Source: Nemertoderma westbladi
Taxonomy: Eukaryota > Xenacoelomorpha > Nemertodermatida > Nemertodermatidae
Direction: 5' to 3'
Length of the DNA: 56,026 bases
Assembly (NCBI GenBank): GCA_032718475.1
Contig: JAUCBJ010000538.1
Coordinates: forward strand, 1 to 56,026
Positions 33,501-43,490 of the stretch are shown here, one piece after another. Position 1 is the stretch's first letter. Each line of letters opens with the position of its first letter. The notes beneath the pieces were generated by a model, which had not been told where the DNA came from, ran no database searches, and saw only the letters and a list, made by a program, of their open reading frames with translations. Position numbers and translations under genes: made by a program.

Positions 33501-34989
33501 CAGTGATGTGAACGACACTGACCAAAGTTCTGAGATGGAAGGATTCTATACGGACGAATTCTCCGACCAAAACGAATCCTGTTACTTAATAAACACCACC
33601 GCAGTGTATCGAGCACTCATGTATGAGAAAGACACAGACAGCGACCTCACCCTAACTACTTCAGATCAACAACAATCTTGGAAAGCGCAAACTTCAAATG
33701 TAGGAATCCGAGAATTTCCTGTAGTCCAGTTACGGGTCCACGGACCTCAGAAGAGCTATATAGTGAACGCCCTCCTGGACTCCGGCAGCACAGGAACATT
33801 CATCGATAAAGAACTAGCCGAAGACATCTTTGCTGGACAACCCAAGTTCCGAACCAAGCTGAACATGTCAGGGATCATGCAGGTTTGGAAATCTGCTGTG
33901 GCTGCCGACTATTATATAGGTGAGTTGTCCACTCCACAGGATAAACTAGGAGAACACAGTATAAGGTCAGTCAAAATGGTGGCAATAAAGAACTTCGCTA
34001 CCACCCAAGTGGAACCTTATAATTGGGACGAAGATGATCATGCCCAACGACTTAACATTCCTAGATTCGACACCGATTATCCTGGAGTACAAATATTAAT
34101 CGGTCAAAACGCGCATGAGGCGCTGGAGACATTGGAGAAACGACCTGCTCAACCGCAACCACTTCAGACCTATGCGGTAAGAACTAGAGTAGGTTGGTAC
34201 CTTACTGGACCTTCCCGAAGAACGCTCAGAGAAAGACTGCTTCAAGATCGCGTCTTCCAGGTGAGTGAATGGGAAGATGATACTAGTGAGGGAGACGACC
34301 CAACTGAGGGAACACCATACTCCTCAGATAATGACGATATTAGCTCCAATGTAGATCAATGGAGATATTGCCCCAAGAAGTTTAATCCAACTGACATCGC
34401 TTCCAGAGGAGCAACTCCTCAAGAACTGACAGATACTACAGACCGGTTAGGTGAACCCGACTTCCTGAGTAAGGAGGATGAATGGCCTCCCCATCTTACT
34501 CCGACTGAGATTAGACCAGCCAAGGGAGCGGAGAAAGTCAAACCTAAAACCCGGACGGGTGGATCGGAGTTATTTGAACCCGGGATAGATCTGTCGGTAT
34601 TACATATTGCCAGGGACGACGCCGTGGATCTGGACCTCCCCACCGCGAGTGGATCCTTCATGAAGATCAGAGAGAGCGATCGGAGCTCTGGAACATCAGA
34701 CGTCTCGCAGGGACTCTCACCTCTCCTGCAGGGAGCGACGGACCACTATAGCTCCTGGAATCGGCTTTGTAAGGCCGTCGTGTACCTAGAGCGATGTTTC
34801 TATCGTCACTATTCCAGGACGAAGAGGAAACCTGGAATTGTATTCGGGATGCAGCGACTCAATCACCCAGTCGGTCGTTTGTGTTTACCGGAAGGGAATG
34901 GAGGACTCTCCGGAAACTGTGGAAGGCAAGATTCTCTTCCCACGACCACCTCCCTAATCCTTCAAACATCTAGGGACTCCATAACGTAA
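30544..34989 (+). CDS. BEL/Pao-type Gag-protease polyprotein, polymerase domains deleted (1481 aa)
   Basis: Structural and protease polyprotein of the LTR element. Order seen: polar N-terminus; Lys/Glu/Ala-rich coiled coil at about 199-289; second basic/acidic linker; a BEL-type gag core at about 605-800 (FNGDEMKWLPFNEYY...); zinc knuckles at about 900-965, including canonical CYNCLRRGHQRRTC (CX2CX4HX4C) and a CAKC pair; retroviral-type aspartic protease with DSGS at about residue 1079. At about 1240-1273 the sequence jumps, through an acidic spacer, to WRYCPKKFNPTDIASRG and an EDEWP block, which in BEL elements lie after RNase H. RT and RNase H are therefore missing in frame, and the C-terminal 150 residues lack the integrase. 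The frame is otherwise unbroken for 4.4 kb, suggesting selection or youth. Start: first ATG, context AACATGG. Confidence 0.9.
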   Translation: MADTRQTLSDSLLETTACFSDQSVENPRPRSETPHTVRRVTPAVVVSEPRLVEAISQFAKLVKRRWSAIGTRAQVKRDQEAAVKQQQHPSQEPSFQRPDSSSSSDTDERTPECGAKMVDKVYDERPTYEESTDATFSQEESEVTAEKPHKRDAIDIYLSDYQRFVGDEELRRRLEGLSPNSEGTKLVLDAIDAEMLAANQAKFDELLRIIRVQEEQVKKKLIEDRKKIAAAVAAAEAERKAAEMERKAAMAAAEAERKIAVAEAERRASEETTQLELENLQERQDNFNKQLTASNMQRMSRSTPKRQGYTSSEEGDTTDPEGGGNRSRLSRRKRMSHRQKLPELPPAVRRQLNNTNLGSTEPTDQIITIERLPTIVDEPEIIRPIPEATLSVVETPVLPEPTSQFPLHSTKLPVPRGTALETVSVLDSERNIKDISPVVPRLPATTLADPASAVDWVDERRRGMDILLGKMDENRMSSSQQVRELEGTVQQLKGTVKESRLELQEVQQNIALERDKLVNLQKGILPPPVTMCQPVRSEVSHAQGVEPTRIYTASEVETPIVNPIKSNYRPIDNDIPYRPDHNPRNLYTDNSILNNTMAQESFTRQMARTEARQAVKVGEIVKFNGDEMKWLPFNEYYKDNIQNSVLSNGEKLRFLIKCLEGSPKLMALKFIGHPDGLRQVWDTLNIRYGNRNNIAGYLYAKLVAPRKFMSSGIIEFSDEIQEICRQLDWLGKYHEYQSAMLIRAVASTLPKGGVGTRWDKKVLYMMEQQRRDPTMADLMSFLDGEVKLQLLRQSREKTLENKVSEKPVSRRRVTPVCYTDDGESQTSQGEDSGKDTERSYYGNKAPIEQVSKFKSRPNDRRELVRKTPPTSPKRIHVRKPEERTSVHHTAQVKVSNIKPKCVLCDGPHRLNMCDEFLKKSLKERREVMWDKRLCYNCLRRGHQRRTCYFDARCAKCGAKHHILLHTEFERSSPSQVSESEQLHVQFSDVNDTDQSSEMEGFYTDEFSDQNESCYLINTTAVYRALMYEKDTDSDLTLTTSDQQQSWKAQTSNVGIREFPVVQLRVHGPQKSYIVNALLDSGSTGTFIDKELAEDIFAGQPKFRTKLNMSGIMQVWKSAVAADYYIGELSTPQDKLGEHSIRSVKMVAIKNFATTQVEPYNWDEDDHAQRLNIPRFDTDYPGVQILIGQNAHEALETLEKRPAQPQPLQTYAVRTRVGWYLTGPSRRTLRERLLQDRVFQVSEWEDDTSEGDDPTEGTPYSSDNDDISSNVDQWRYCPKKFNPTDIASRGATPQELTDTTDRLGEPDFLSKEDEWPPHLTPTEIRPAKGAEKVKPKTRTGGSELFEPGIDLSVLHIARDDAVDLDLPTASGSFMKIRESDRSSGTSDVSQGLSPLLQGATDHYSSWNRLCKAVVYLERCFYRHYSRTKRKPGIVFGMQRLNHPVGRLCLPEGNGGLSGNCGRQDSLPTTTSLILQTSRDSIT

Positions 34990-36630
34990 CAACATATGGA
35001 GTGGGTGTGTGACTCTATTATTTTGTATTTGTTTTATTTTTATATTTATGTATGTATTATTATGTAATTTTATTTTAATCGTTTTATTTAATTTTATTTA
35101 GTAGTATGGTATTTTAGAGATTATTTAGTAGATTAGTGCAATATATTAGTGTTTATTACGTACGTAATTACTTATAATATATTTAGTGCGACGGCGAGAA
35201 ATAATTATTTTTTCTCTTTCCTTACTGTCCGTATCATATTATAAATACGTGACTACAGTAAGATGAAATATCCGTACTTATTAAAGTACAATAAAGCCAC
35301 TGCTATATTTAAGTATTATTGGTAGGCAGAGTATTAGGAATGCAAAGTTCAGATCCTCGTGTCTCGGCTAAACCAAGCTCTGGGTAGACCTTGGAAACGA
35401 CTTGCCTCTTCACACTGACATTGCTTCGTGCGATATTGCTCTCATACCGTATATTAAATAATACATATAGTAGCGTGATGTCCCTCTAACAGTGGCATGA
35501 AACGCAAATAAATCTGTTAAACCTTTTGACCATCTGTAATTCTAGTCGATTAAGATATCGCGGCACCCACCGATATACTTGAAAGACAAATTCTAGAATC
35601 AGTGGTTAACGTCCCCAGACAAGTTCTGGAATAAATCGGTGCCCATCCTAAATATTAATTATTAATATTTACAAAAATCTGTCAAATATCAGATCCTTTA
35701 AAATTCTAGTCGATTAAGATATCGTAGCACTTACCGATACTCTTAAAAGGACAAAATTCCTAGAATCAAGGATCCCAGTCCCCAGACACGTTCTGGAATA
35801 AAATTGTGTCTATTTAACATTAAATAATAAAATTTACGGGAATAAATTTAAATTCAGATATTTCAATGAATTTAATAAATTGTCATTTTGTACAATTTAT
35901 AACATTCCCAAAATTCCATTAATTAATAGATCATGGGAGCGGAGATTCACTCTATTAAGTGTATTTGTGTGCGAGAATCTCCAATGTATAGTCAATAGCT
36001 GATAAAATTCATAGAATCATGTATAAAGGGGATATTGACCATTAAAGACTTACTATTAAATAGCATCCCAGATCTGTATGCATGAGAATTACCCTAATTC
36101 TACCGCTAGCTTTCCATAATGTCACCATGGCAACAACCACGCTAGAATTAGAAGTGAGTTAAAAGAACAATAGAAGGCATGCCCCATTGAATAGCATAGG
36201 GAATAAATAGCGCACTGCTAGTATCCAAGGATACATAATAAATACAGTGACATTCTGGAAGGTACTTGACTAACGGACAAATGACCCGAATGTGTGATAG
36301 AATGTGTACCATTTGTGACTGTTACGTGGAATTTGTGCGTTTGTAGGTGAATGTTACTACTAAGGTGTGTTTACAGTAGCGAGTCGCAATTGTGAAAGTA
36401 ACCCTAACTCTCCAGTAAGAACCTGAAGTATATCTAAGCCTTTGGGACGGACGGTGGAGTGACTTGTGCTGGTTGTTGTAGTCGTTGTGCAGCTACGACG
36501 TTGGCGATAGGCACATCGGCGAAAGTACACCAGCGCTGAGGATCTCGCACTGTCAGGGGGCAGAGAGGGGTAGGCAGCGACGCCCGCTCGCCTAAATATA
36601 AACTCATTATAATATGGATAAACTTATATA
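34990..36630 (+). other. Non-coding 3' internal region with two ~180-bp direct repeats
   Basis: Two related units, AATTCTAGTCGATTAAGATA... at about 35529 and 35702, each ending in a TTCTGGAATAAA motif. A GC-richer stretch at 36440-36600 precedes the ORF block. From 35174 it matches 5187-6620. Confidence 0.75.
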
Positions 36631-36636
36631 GCAGAT

Positions 36637-38156
36637 ATGATTGAGTTGATAGAAGATGATCTTGGTATCAGGGAACGATATACTCTAACTTTACAAGCGT
36701 TTGTTGATAGCTTGATACGCGGCGACGCTGGTCCCACTACTACGGAGGACGATGGTCGTTATAACTAACCGCCAATGTCCCGGGAGCAACTTGCGCGTGG
36801 GTTAGACTGTAGAAAATTCACCGCTCGCTATACGCATCGTAATGGTATGTATATGGACTTCTTAACTACTGGTCATCCTATCGACCTACACGATACGAAC
36901 GATATAGACACCAAAGGGAAATGGTTTATTTAAATATCATACCCAGCGGAAGCGGAACGATAAACTGAGACTCGAACACGAAAATTCTATTCGAAACCGA
37001 CTCGAAAGTGCAGATGTCGAAGACCCGGATAAATGCAGCGACTCCACCAAATACCTGGAATTCTTGAGAGAAACCTATCTCGATATTACCATTCAACAGA
37101 ATCTAGAAACTCGATATCCTCAAGGTATACATCATGACTGCATGGTAGAACTCAAACGGCTCTATTCCACTATGATGTATCTTACCGCCGATCGATCGCT
37201 ACCTGTTGTACCGGATAGCTTCGAACGGATGGAGGAATATTGTAAGCTGGAGAAAGATCACTCGCGTTTCCCCTACAAGACGTGCGTTTTTGGTATTATT
37301 GCGATGAATGCCCAAGACCCAACCAACAAACGGAAAGACATAAACATCCGTGGAGACGTTGCTTTAAACACGGTTTTACTCGCTATACTTACGGGAGTTT
37401 CGAGCGAAACTTGTTCGATGTATCACCTACGCTCATTCGACTCAGACGATCCTTAAATAAACCAATGATCAGAGTTTCGGAATACTCGATCAGAACTCCT
37501 CATTCCCTAGTGAGACTTCAGACTCTTGATCCTATTAGTATGACGGATCCTCCCGAGCTGTACTCACTGCTCAAAGATCTAGTGTTACCTGAACAATTAG
37601 TCGGTGGCACCCTAGTTGTGGGCTTCCTAGATATTAGCCCATTCTACCTAGCCGGATTGGGACGCGGACATTTAATATCGCCGTTTAACCCTTACCATCG
37701 TCCCGGCTTAACACGATATAACCTGTCACCAAAGTGGCGGAGAGCGTTGTACCAAACGAGTTAAACGCTATTCTACAAAGATCAGAAAGGAAACCTGCGT
37801 TTGTTCAGATAAACGTAAGTTGTAACAGCAAGTCCAAGCGATAAACGAATTGTCTTTATCTCAGTTCGATTGTGAAATCCAGAATCTCTAAGAAGATATC
37901 GAACTTAGACAACCCCATTCTCTGCGAGAGTTTTGGATGGACGTATCCAGCTACGAGCGGAGGAAAATCAGCTCGAGGAGAAGCATATCGAAACGGCGGA
38001 TACCCCGACCATAATCCTACACCTTCTGATGCAATCATATTGCACCCTTCACCCAGGATTTATAGCCCTCCTAGTAAAGTGGCTCGCCCCAAAGAGAAAA
38101 GGACTCTTGCTAGCCTCAAAAAACTGCGTAAACGCCGTCTGCGTAAGAAAGACTAA
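36637..38156 (+). pseudogene. Degenerate unidentified ORF block of the LTR element, copy 2
   Basis: Open segments in changing frames: from ATG 36637 (stopped near 36765), about 36780-36930, then a long frame ending 37456, the frame 37282-37764, and a basic C-terminal piece (37872-38156) ending in a KLRKRRLRKK cluster. Copy 1 (6630-7717 and onward to about 8160) shows the same segments with its own breaks, so an ancestral ORF of about 450-500 residues is likely. Features: many Arg/Asp, MTDPPELYSLLKDL and LVLPEQLVGG stretches, basic tail. No polymerase, integrase, protease or obvious transmembrane helix. I do not recognise the family. Confidence 0.5.
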
Positions 38157-38234
38157 CTGTTTAGAGTATCTTTATATTTTAGAAACTGTGATTTGTTATA
38201 TTTTATAGACTTAAATCCCATTTTCTGGGAGCGG

Positions 38235-39408
38235 TGTAAAAGCTTTTGCGTAATTAGCCGGTTATTTTCCCCGTAAAGTACTCTGTAGTTGGTTTACTGG
38301 GCATAAAAAGGCCGTGTCCTTACTGTACTGGTGTTTTAGAGGACATAAAAGCCATTTCTTCTGTATTTGTACTTTAGAGGACATAATCCGCAATTTCGGG
38401 ACGCAATAAGCTCGATACTCTTGAAAACAGTGTCGCTACCATGACGACGGCTAACAGCTGATATTGCCACGTCGACATTTCTTTGTTTCTTTGTTCTCTC
38501 GTTGTTCGGTCGACCAATCAGAGCGTTTTTTGTCTCTGTGTTGGAGGTGGATACAGAAACTCAGGAATTCAGTGTTATGTTTTTGCCCAGAGCCTAAGAA
38601 CACCGGCTTTTGGCACCTCCGTGTTTCAGTCTTTAGTCTTACATTAGTAGGCTTAATTATAGAACGTATATCTGTTATCTAACCTAACCATACCAATGCA
38701 AACGAGCTACTTACTTAGTCAACAAACTTAATTATATCTTATTAACTTTACTGCTTTTACTGTCTGTTATTCATTATATTTGTTGATGGAAGATTATATC
38801 GGAATACTGATCAATAGTCAGATACCCCACCTTCTTGATATACTAAAGGTTAGAGAGACCGGTTACAGATAAACGATTGCGACCTATGTTAAGTGGTTTG
38901 AAGTGAATCTAATGCTATTTCATATGCCCAACATAAATCGTCTGTTGCTCTCTTTATACGTGACCAAATTTAGTGAATGTCGGCAGATTAGTGTGCAGTA
39001 TTGTGCAGCATTGTGTATGAGTGTAACTGATAACAAAGCATCTCCTAAAGAATGCGCCATATACGTGAATCTATAGCCTTTTCGTTGTGTCTAGTTTAAG
39101 CCATAACTCTGTTTACATATTTAGAGCGCCACGTCCTAAAGGAACTGTTACTATTTCCCGAAAGTGAATAATATTTGTCAGAGATTATATATTACGATCA
39201 GTCGAATAATACAGTAGGCTTACACCATCAATCATTAAGCTCCGAACTCAGTCTCCCGGGTATATCCAACGGGTGAATGATTGCGCATAGACTGGCTTCG
39301 GCTAATGTAGTGTATCAAATACTCGTCATAGGCTAAAGACTATCTATCATCCAAAAGACATTCTAATTTTGGCAGGTTAAACTGTCAAAGGTCTTAAAAG
39401 CGCAAACA
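38235..39408 (+). repeat. 3' LTR
   Basis: Pair of 27172-28344; followed directly by the TGCAG target duplication. Confidence 0.95.
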
Positions 39409-39721
39409 TGCAGTAATATGTGTTACAGTATTAAAAGCATTGAATTTGTCCCATCATAAAATTTATGTTTATTCTAATATCAAAGCTACATAAATCTTCG
39501 ATAATAAATTATCCCGGTTTGTACTGTGTGTAGTTATTTGTAATGCCCTAAAAACTGTCATATCATTTTATCAAAAATAATCCCAGCCATGGCCTGGGAG
39601 TAATGACGTTTATTCTCCTCTGTGCGGTACTGTACGTCATGTAGGCCTAAGCTTATACAGTAGGCCTAAGTGCCTATGATTACAAAATATGGGGGATTGA
39701 ATGAATATGGGGACGGGGGGA

Positions 39722-39742
39722 GGGGGGGGGGGGGGGGGGGGG
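39722..39742 (+). repeat. Poly-G run (21 G)
   Basis: Preceded by GGACGGGGGGA. The Pro-rich frame opposite it is spurious. Confidence 0.95.
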
Positions 39743-39829
39743 TGGGTTGAAAGGGGACAGGAGGGATCTGACCCCAGTTGCAGGCCCTGCAATGTGTATA
39801 GACAGACAGGTCCAGTACGTGCTAAAAAC

Positions 39830-40970
39830 CGGACTCCCCTATACTCATACTCAGCTATATTCATCTAATACTCAGCTATACTCTCACATATACCAAGATA
39901 TACTCAGCTAATAAATCATAGATTCACCTATACACAGCTATATACAGTTAGTCCCGTAGTAGGATGTCCAGAATGAGCTACTGTACATACCGTATTACGC
40001 TACTGTAGTAGACAATGAGCTATAAATCATAAAATTACCCGAGAGGGCAGATGGTGGTTCGGTTGACAAATTAATGGTTCTGGGCCAGACAGACCAGACC
40101 ACAATTGGACCGGACCAATGTCCATAAGATGGCCAAAGTACTGTACTGTAGGGTTGAGCGCAGTGGCAGCATATGATGGTAATGACAGATGGGAGGCCAC
40201 GATGAGTAGCAGTAGTCAATAGAGTATTCCACCATAAGTAGCCCTGAGAACTGAACTATGGAACTAAAATTGTTTTTGACATTTTACTCAACTGAAACTG
40301 ATACTTTAATTTTTTGAAACTGAATTTAACAGGTTTATTCAAACTGAAACTAGTACAATTTTTGGTTCAGTTCGCAGCGCTAACAATAAAATTAAGCGTT
40401 TGTCATGTGTTAACTAATGCTTAGTGCTGCCCTTACTAATTTTGTCAGTAAATTTGTAAGCACTGTAAAATAAAATATCTGACAATCCTGAAATCATCAG
40501 TTTGACAGTTAGAAGAAATGCGTACGTACATAAAAAGTCATTCAGCGGACAACAAAAGTTATTATGGTAAATTCGTAAATATATGCAGACAAAAAGTCAG
40601 AACAACGAACATGCAAAAATCGCTGCTCTTAAAAACGGCAGAATCCAGCAATTGCATATTAGTCAGATATGGACATTGGCCATTGTATTTTCCTTTACGT
40701 CCCTATTCAACTGTAGTCTGTCTGGCCCAGAACCAGTCTTGTCAACCGAACGACAATCTGCCCACAATTGCCATTGTATGAAGTTTTTATACTTTAGCTC
40801 ATTGTCTAATATTTGTACCTCATTCTAGGTCATAACTGTATAGCTGTGTATAGATGAGTATAGGTGAATCTATGTTTTATTAGCTGAGTATAGCTGAGTA
40901 TATGGGAGTATAGCTGAGTATAGGGGAGTATAGCTCATTATTAGGTGAGTAGGCCTATAGCTGAGTATAG
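39830..40970. repeat. Long imperfect inverted repeat with minisatellite ends
   Basis: The left arm (about 39835-40160) holds ACTCAGCTATA-type units, then TAGACAATGAGCTATAAA, then GTTCGGTTGACAAATTAATG, CTGGGCCAGACAGACC and GGACCAATGTCCATA. The right arm (about 40660-40960) carries the reverse complements in mirror order (TGGACATTGGCCATT, TCTGTCTGGCCCAGAACC, TTGTCAACCGAAC, TAGCTCATTGTCTA, GAGTATAGGTGAATCTATG). About 500 bp lie between the arms. This looks like a foldback-type element; short ORFs in it (40518-40828) have no recognisable product. Confidence 0.75.
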
Positions 40971-41755
40971 GTGAATCCATATTGTATTAGCTGAGTATAG
41001 GTGAATCTGTATTGTTTAGCTGAGTATAGGTGAGAATAGCTGAGTATTAGGTGAGTATAGCTGAGTATAGGTGAGAATAGCTGAGTATAGGTGAGTATAG
41101 CTGAGTATAGGTGAGTATAGCTGAGTATAGGTGAGTATAGGTGAATCTATGATTTATTAACTGTGTATAGGTGAATCTGTATTGTATTAGCTGAGTATAG
41201 CTGAGTATTAGGTGAGTATAGCTGAGTATAGGTGAGTATTAGGTGTGTATAGCTGAGTATAGGTGAGTATAGCTGAGTATAGGTGAGAATAGCTGAGTAT
41301 TAGGTGAGTATAGCTGAGTATAGGTGAGAATAGCTGAGTATAGGTGAGTATAGCTGAGTATAGGTGAGTATAGCTGAGTATAGGTGAGTATAGGTGAATC
41401 TATGATTTATTAACTGTGTATAGGTGAATCTGTATTGTATTAGCTGAGTATAGCTGAGTATTAGGTGAGTATAGCTGAGTATAGGTGAGTATTAGGTGTG
41501 TATAGCTGAGTATAGGTGAGTATAGCTGAGTACAGCTGAGTATAGGTGAATCTATGATTTATTAACTGTGTATAGGTGAATCTGTATTGTATTAGCTGAG
41601 TATAGCTGAGTATTATGTGAGTATAGCTGAGTATTAGGTGAGTATAGCTGAGTATAGGTGAGTATTAGGTGAGTATAGCTGAGTATAGGTGAGTATAGCT
41701 GAGTATTAGGTGAGTATAGCTGAGTATTAGGTAAGTATAGCTGAGTAAAGGTGAG
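40850..41755 (+). repeat. 20-bp minisatellite (GAGTATAGGTGAGTATAGCT) with higher-order structure
   Basis: Tens of units of 10+10 bp alternating GAGTATAGGT and GAGTATAGCT, with TTAGGT and GAATCTATG variants. A longer segment (GAATCTATGATTTATTAACT and following) recurs at about 41143, 41396 and 41550, showing block duplication. A reverse-orientation tract is at about 39840-39950. Confidence 0.95.
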
Positions 41756-42238
41756 TCCGGTTTTTAGCAGGTACCGAATAGAAAAGTCAAAAAGTCATTT
41801 CGAACAAATGTTACAACAAAACGAACTTAAACGCCTTCCCCGAATAAACGCCCCGGCTTTTAGTAAAGTTAATATTTTGAAATTGTTATTTTTAATATTT
41901 TGTTTTACAAATATTTCTAAACAAGTTTAAAACATTTAGAAATCGCTACTTTCATTAATAAATTTCACTAATTTAGAAAAACAACCCTGTCAGAGACGCT
42001 TATTATAATAAATATGAAATATGTCTGATAATATAATAATTAGGCATAACAAAGTAACAAATTCATTTACGGACCTAAATTCAATTTATATTATAATTTT
42101 ATTCATTAAATTTATGCTGCCACTTAAATGAGATCCCATATGAATGAATGGCTGTTTGCAATGTTTCTATGGTGGGTTAATCATTTCGCAGCGACTATAC
42201 AAAGGTTGCACAAACACAGGTAGCGGTAAACATAATAC
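41756..42238. other. Non-coding AT-rich stretch
   Basis: Nothing assigned. It lies downstream of the globin gene's polyadenylation signal. Confidence 0.6.
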
Positions 42239-42239
42239 T

Positions 42240-42245
42240 TTTATT
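42240..42245 (-). promoter_or_regulatory. Polyadenylation signal AATAAA for the globin gene
   Basis: Canonical hexamer on the minus strand about 250 bp after the globin stop codon; the first clear hexamer downstream that I noticed. Confidence 0.6.
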
Positions 42246-42492
42246 TCATTATAAAAAAAGGCAAAATATCACAATGTTATGTTTCCCTATGTTTAATTGA
42301 GTAGCGGAATAGCACATTGTATGCAATATTAATAATAAACTAGATAATATAACATCTAGCATCTCCCACTCCCACAAAAGTCTGGCAGTAAGTAAGTTGA
42401 GGTATGCAGTAAGGTTAGCAATTATTGTTAAAAAATATGTGATGAAAATTAAGGGAGTTACTCTGTACTCCGGTTGACATAGGGACATGGCT

Positions 42493-43059
42493 TCAATTCT
42501 GTTCCACGGAAACCCCTGTTTCTCCTCCACTGTCGGTCTTCGATTCCTCCTCCTCCCCAGCGAGTATAAAGTGAGTAATCCGCTCCCACAGTCGCTGCCA
42601 TGAGTCCTCCACTGCGGGGGGCAGTCTCCCTCCGTTCGACTGCTCCACCAGCCAGATAACCGCCTCGCCCAGGTTAACCAGGTGTTCAGTGTCTATGTTG
42701 TGCCGGTAATGAGTTCGCCCGATAAATTTGGATAATTCCACAAATAACTCTGGGTCGTCTAGCCCATCAACCAACGAGTTCAACGTGTTCATCACGCGGA
42801 TTACGTGAGCCCGTAGCATCTTAGATTCACGGAGTTCATCGTCCGATAGTTTTAGGAACTTAGTGAAGTAGGGCCGAGCTGCTGGGTCCAGAGTGAAGAA
42901 TTTAAGGAAGAGTTTAATCCCGCCTTGCTGGAGTCCATCGTCGATCACCAACATCCACGAGTCAACGAGTGCGTTCTTCTCGGAAGGCGTAAGTTTAGTG
43001 AGTTCGTCCGGAATGTCTGGGACGGAGTTCCACAGCAGGCCACTCAGGTAACCTCCCAT
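42493..43059 (-). CDS. Intact intronless globin with N-myristoylation motif (188 aa)
   Basis: Heme protein of the globin fold. The minus-strand frame covers all helices A-H: A helix with conserved Trp34, PYF with Phe65 at CD1, distal His85 (E7, in LRAHVI) and proximal His117 (F8, in GRTHYRH), and an H helix with Trp154/Trp158. It is longer than the usual 145-150 residues because of an N-terminal extension (about 25 residues) and an acidic C-terminal tail (EEEE near 169-172). The start MGGYLSG fits the N-myristoyl consensus (Gly2, Ser6), as reported for membrane-bound globin X-type proteins; assignment to that subfamily is inference. The two introns common in animal globins (B12.2, G7.0) are absent, so this is either a lineage that lost them or an old retrocopy, though no poly-A tract or target duplication is visible. 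An AATAAA lies at 42240-42245 on the minus strand. Confidence 0.93.
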   Translation of the reverse strand: MGGYLSGLLWNSVPDIPDELTKLTPSEKNALVDSWMLVIDDGLQQGGIKLFLKFFTLDPAARPYFTKFLKLSDDELRESKMLRAHVIRVMNTLNSLVDGLDDPELFVELSKFIGRTHYRHNIDTEHLVNLGEAVIWLVEQSNGGRLPPAVEDSWQRLWERITHFILAGEEEESKTDSGGETGVSVEQN

Positions 43060-43183
43060 GATCTAATGTTGTAATGACTGGTCTGCTGGTACGGTACAGC
43101 AAGTCAGCACCATTGGTGGGTAGAAAGCTTGAAAGCTATGCCTATTACCTACAGCTGTACTGCTATAGACAGAGAGGACAACA

Positions 43184-43490
43184 TCAGGACTGCCGACAGC
43201 ACACTGCTGGAGCTGGACTGTTAAATCAATAAAATTATGAAAAATGTTAAGGGTAAATCTTTTCGACCTACGCGTAGCTACGCGTTGTTTGTAACTTCCA
43301 TTCCTGTCATTTACCGGTAGGGCCAGACTTACTGCCTTTGTAACAACTACGCGTAGGTGTTTTAAAACTACGCGTAGTTATTTTGGAACTACGCGTAGGT
43401 ATTTTGAAACTCCGCGTAGGTGCTACGCGTAGTTACGCGTAGGTGCTACGCGTAGTTACGCGTAGGTGCTACGCGTAGCAGTCCTGATAA
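43184..43490. repeat. Small inverted-repeat element with ACGCGT palindrome cluster, upstream of globin
   Basis: ATCAGGACTGC (about 43184-43194) and its complement GCAGTCCTGAT (about 43479-43489) bound a 0.3-kb segment. Between 43268 and 43478 there are ten ACGCGT sites plus one CCGCGT variant, mostly as CTACGCGTAG palindromes 10-23 bp apart. The segment begins about 125 bp upstream of the globin ATG (minus strand gene). It may be a MITE-like insertion that now lies in the promoter. Regulatory function is not shown. Confidence 0.7.

Larger units (their letters stand above)
27172..39408 (+). mobile_element. Complete 12.2-kb BEL/Pao-like LTR retrotransposon, internally deleted
   Basis: The 5' LTR 27172-28344 and 3' LTR 38235-39408 are nearly identical; I count about four differences in 1.17 kb. 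The element is flanked by the 5-bp duplication TGCAG (27167-27171 and 39409-39413), so both ends come from one insertion. Order: LTR, a 2.2-kb leader, Gag-protease ORF (30544-34989), a 1.6-kb non-coding part with ~180-bp direct repeats (about 35530-35830), an unidentified ORF block (36637-38156), purine-rich GGGAGCGG, LTR. Reverse transcriptase, RNase H and integrase are absent, so mobility must have been supplied in trans. No clear primer-binding site directly after the 5' LTR was recognised. Confidence 0.93.
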
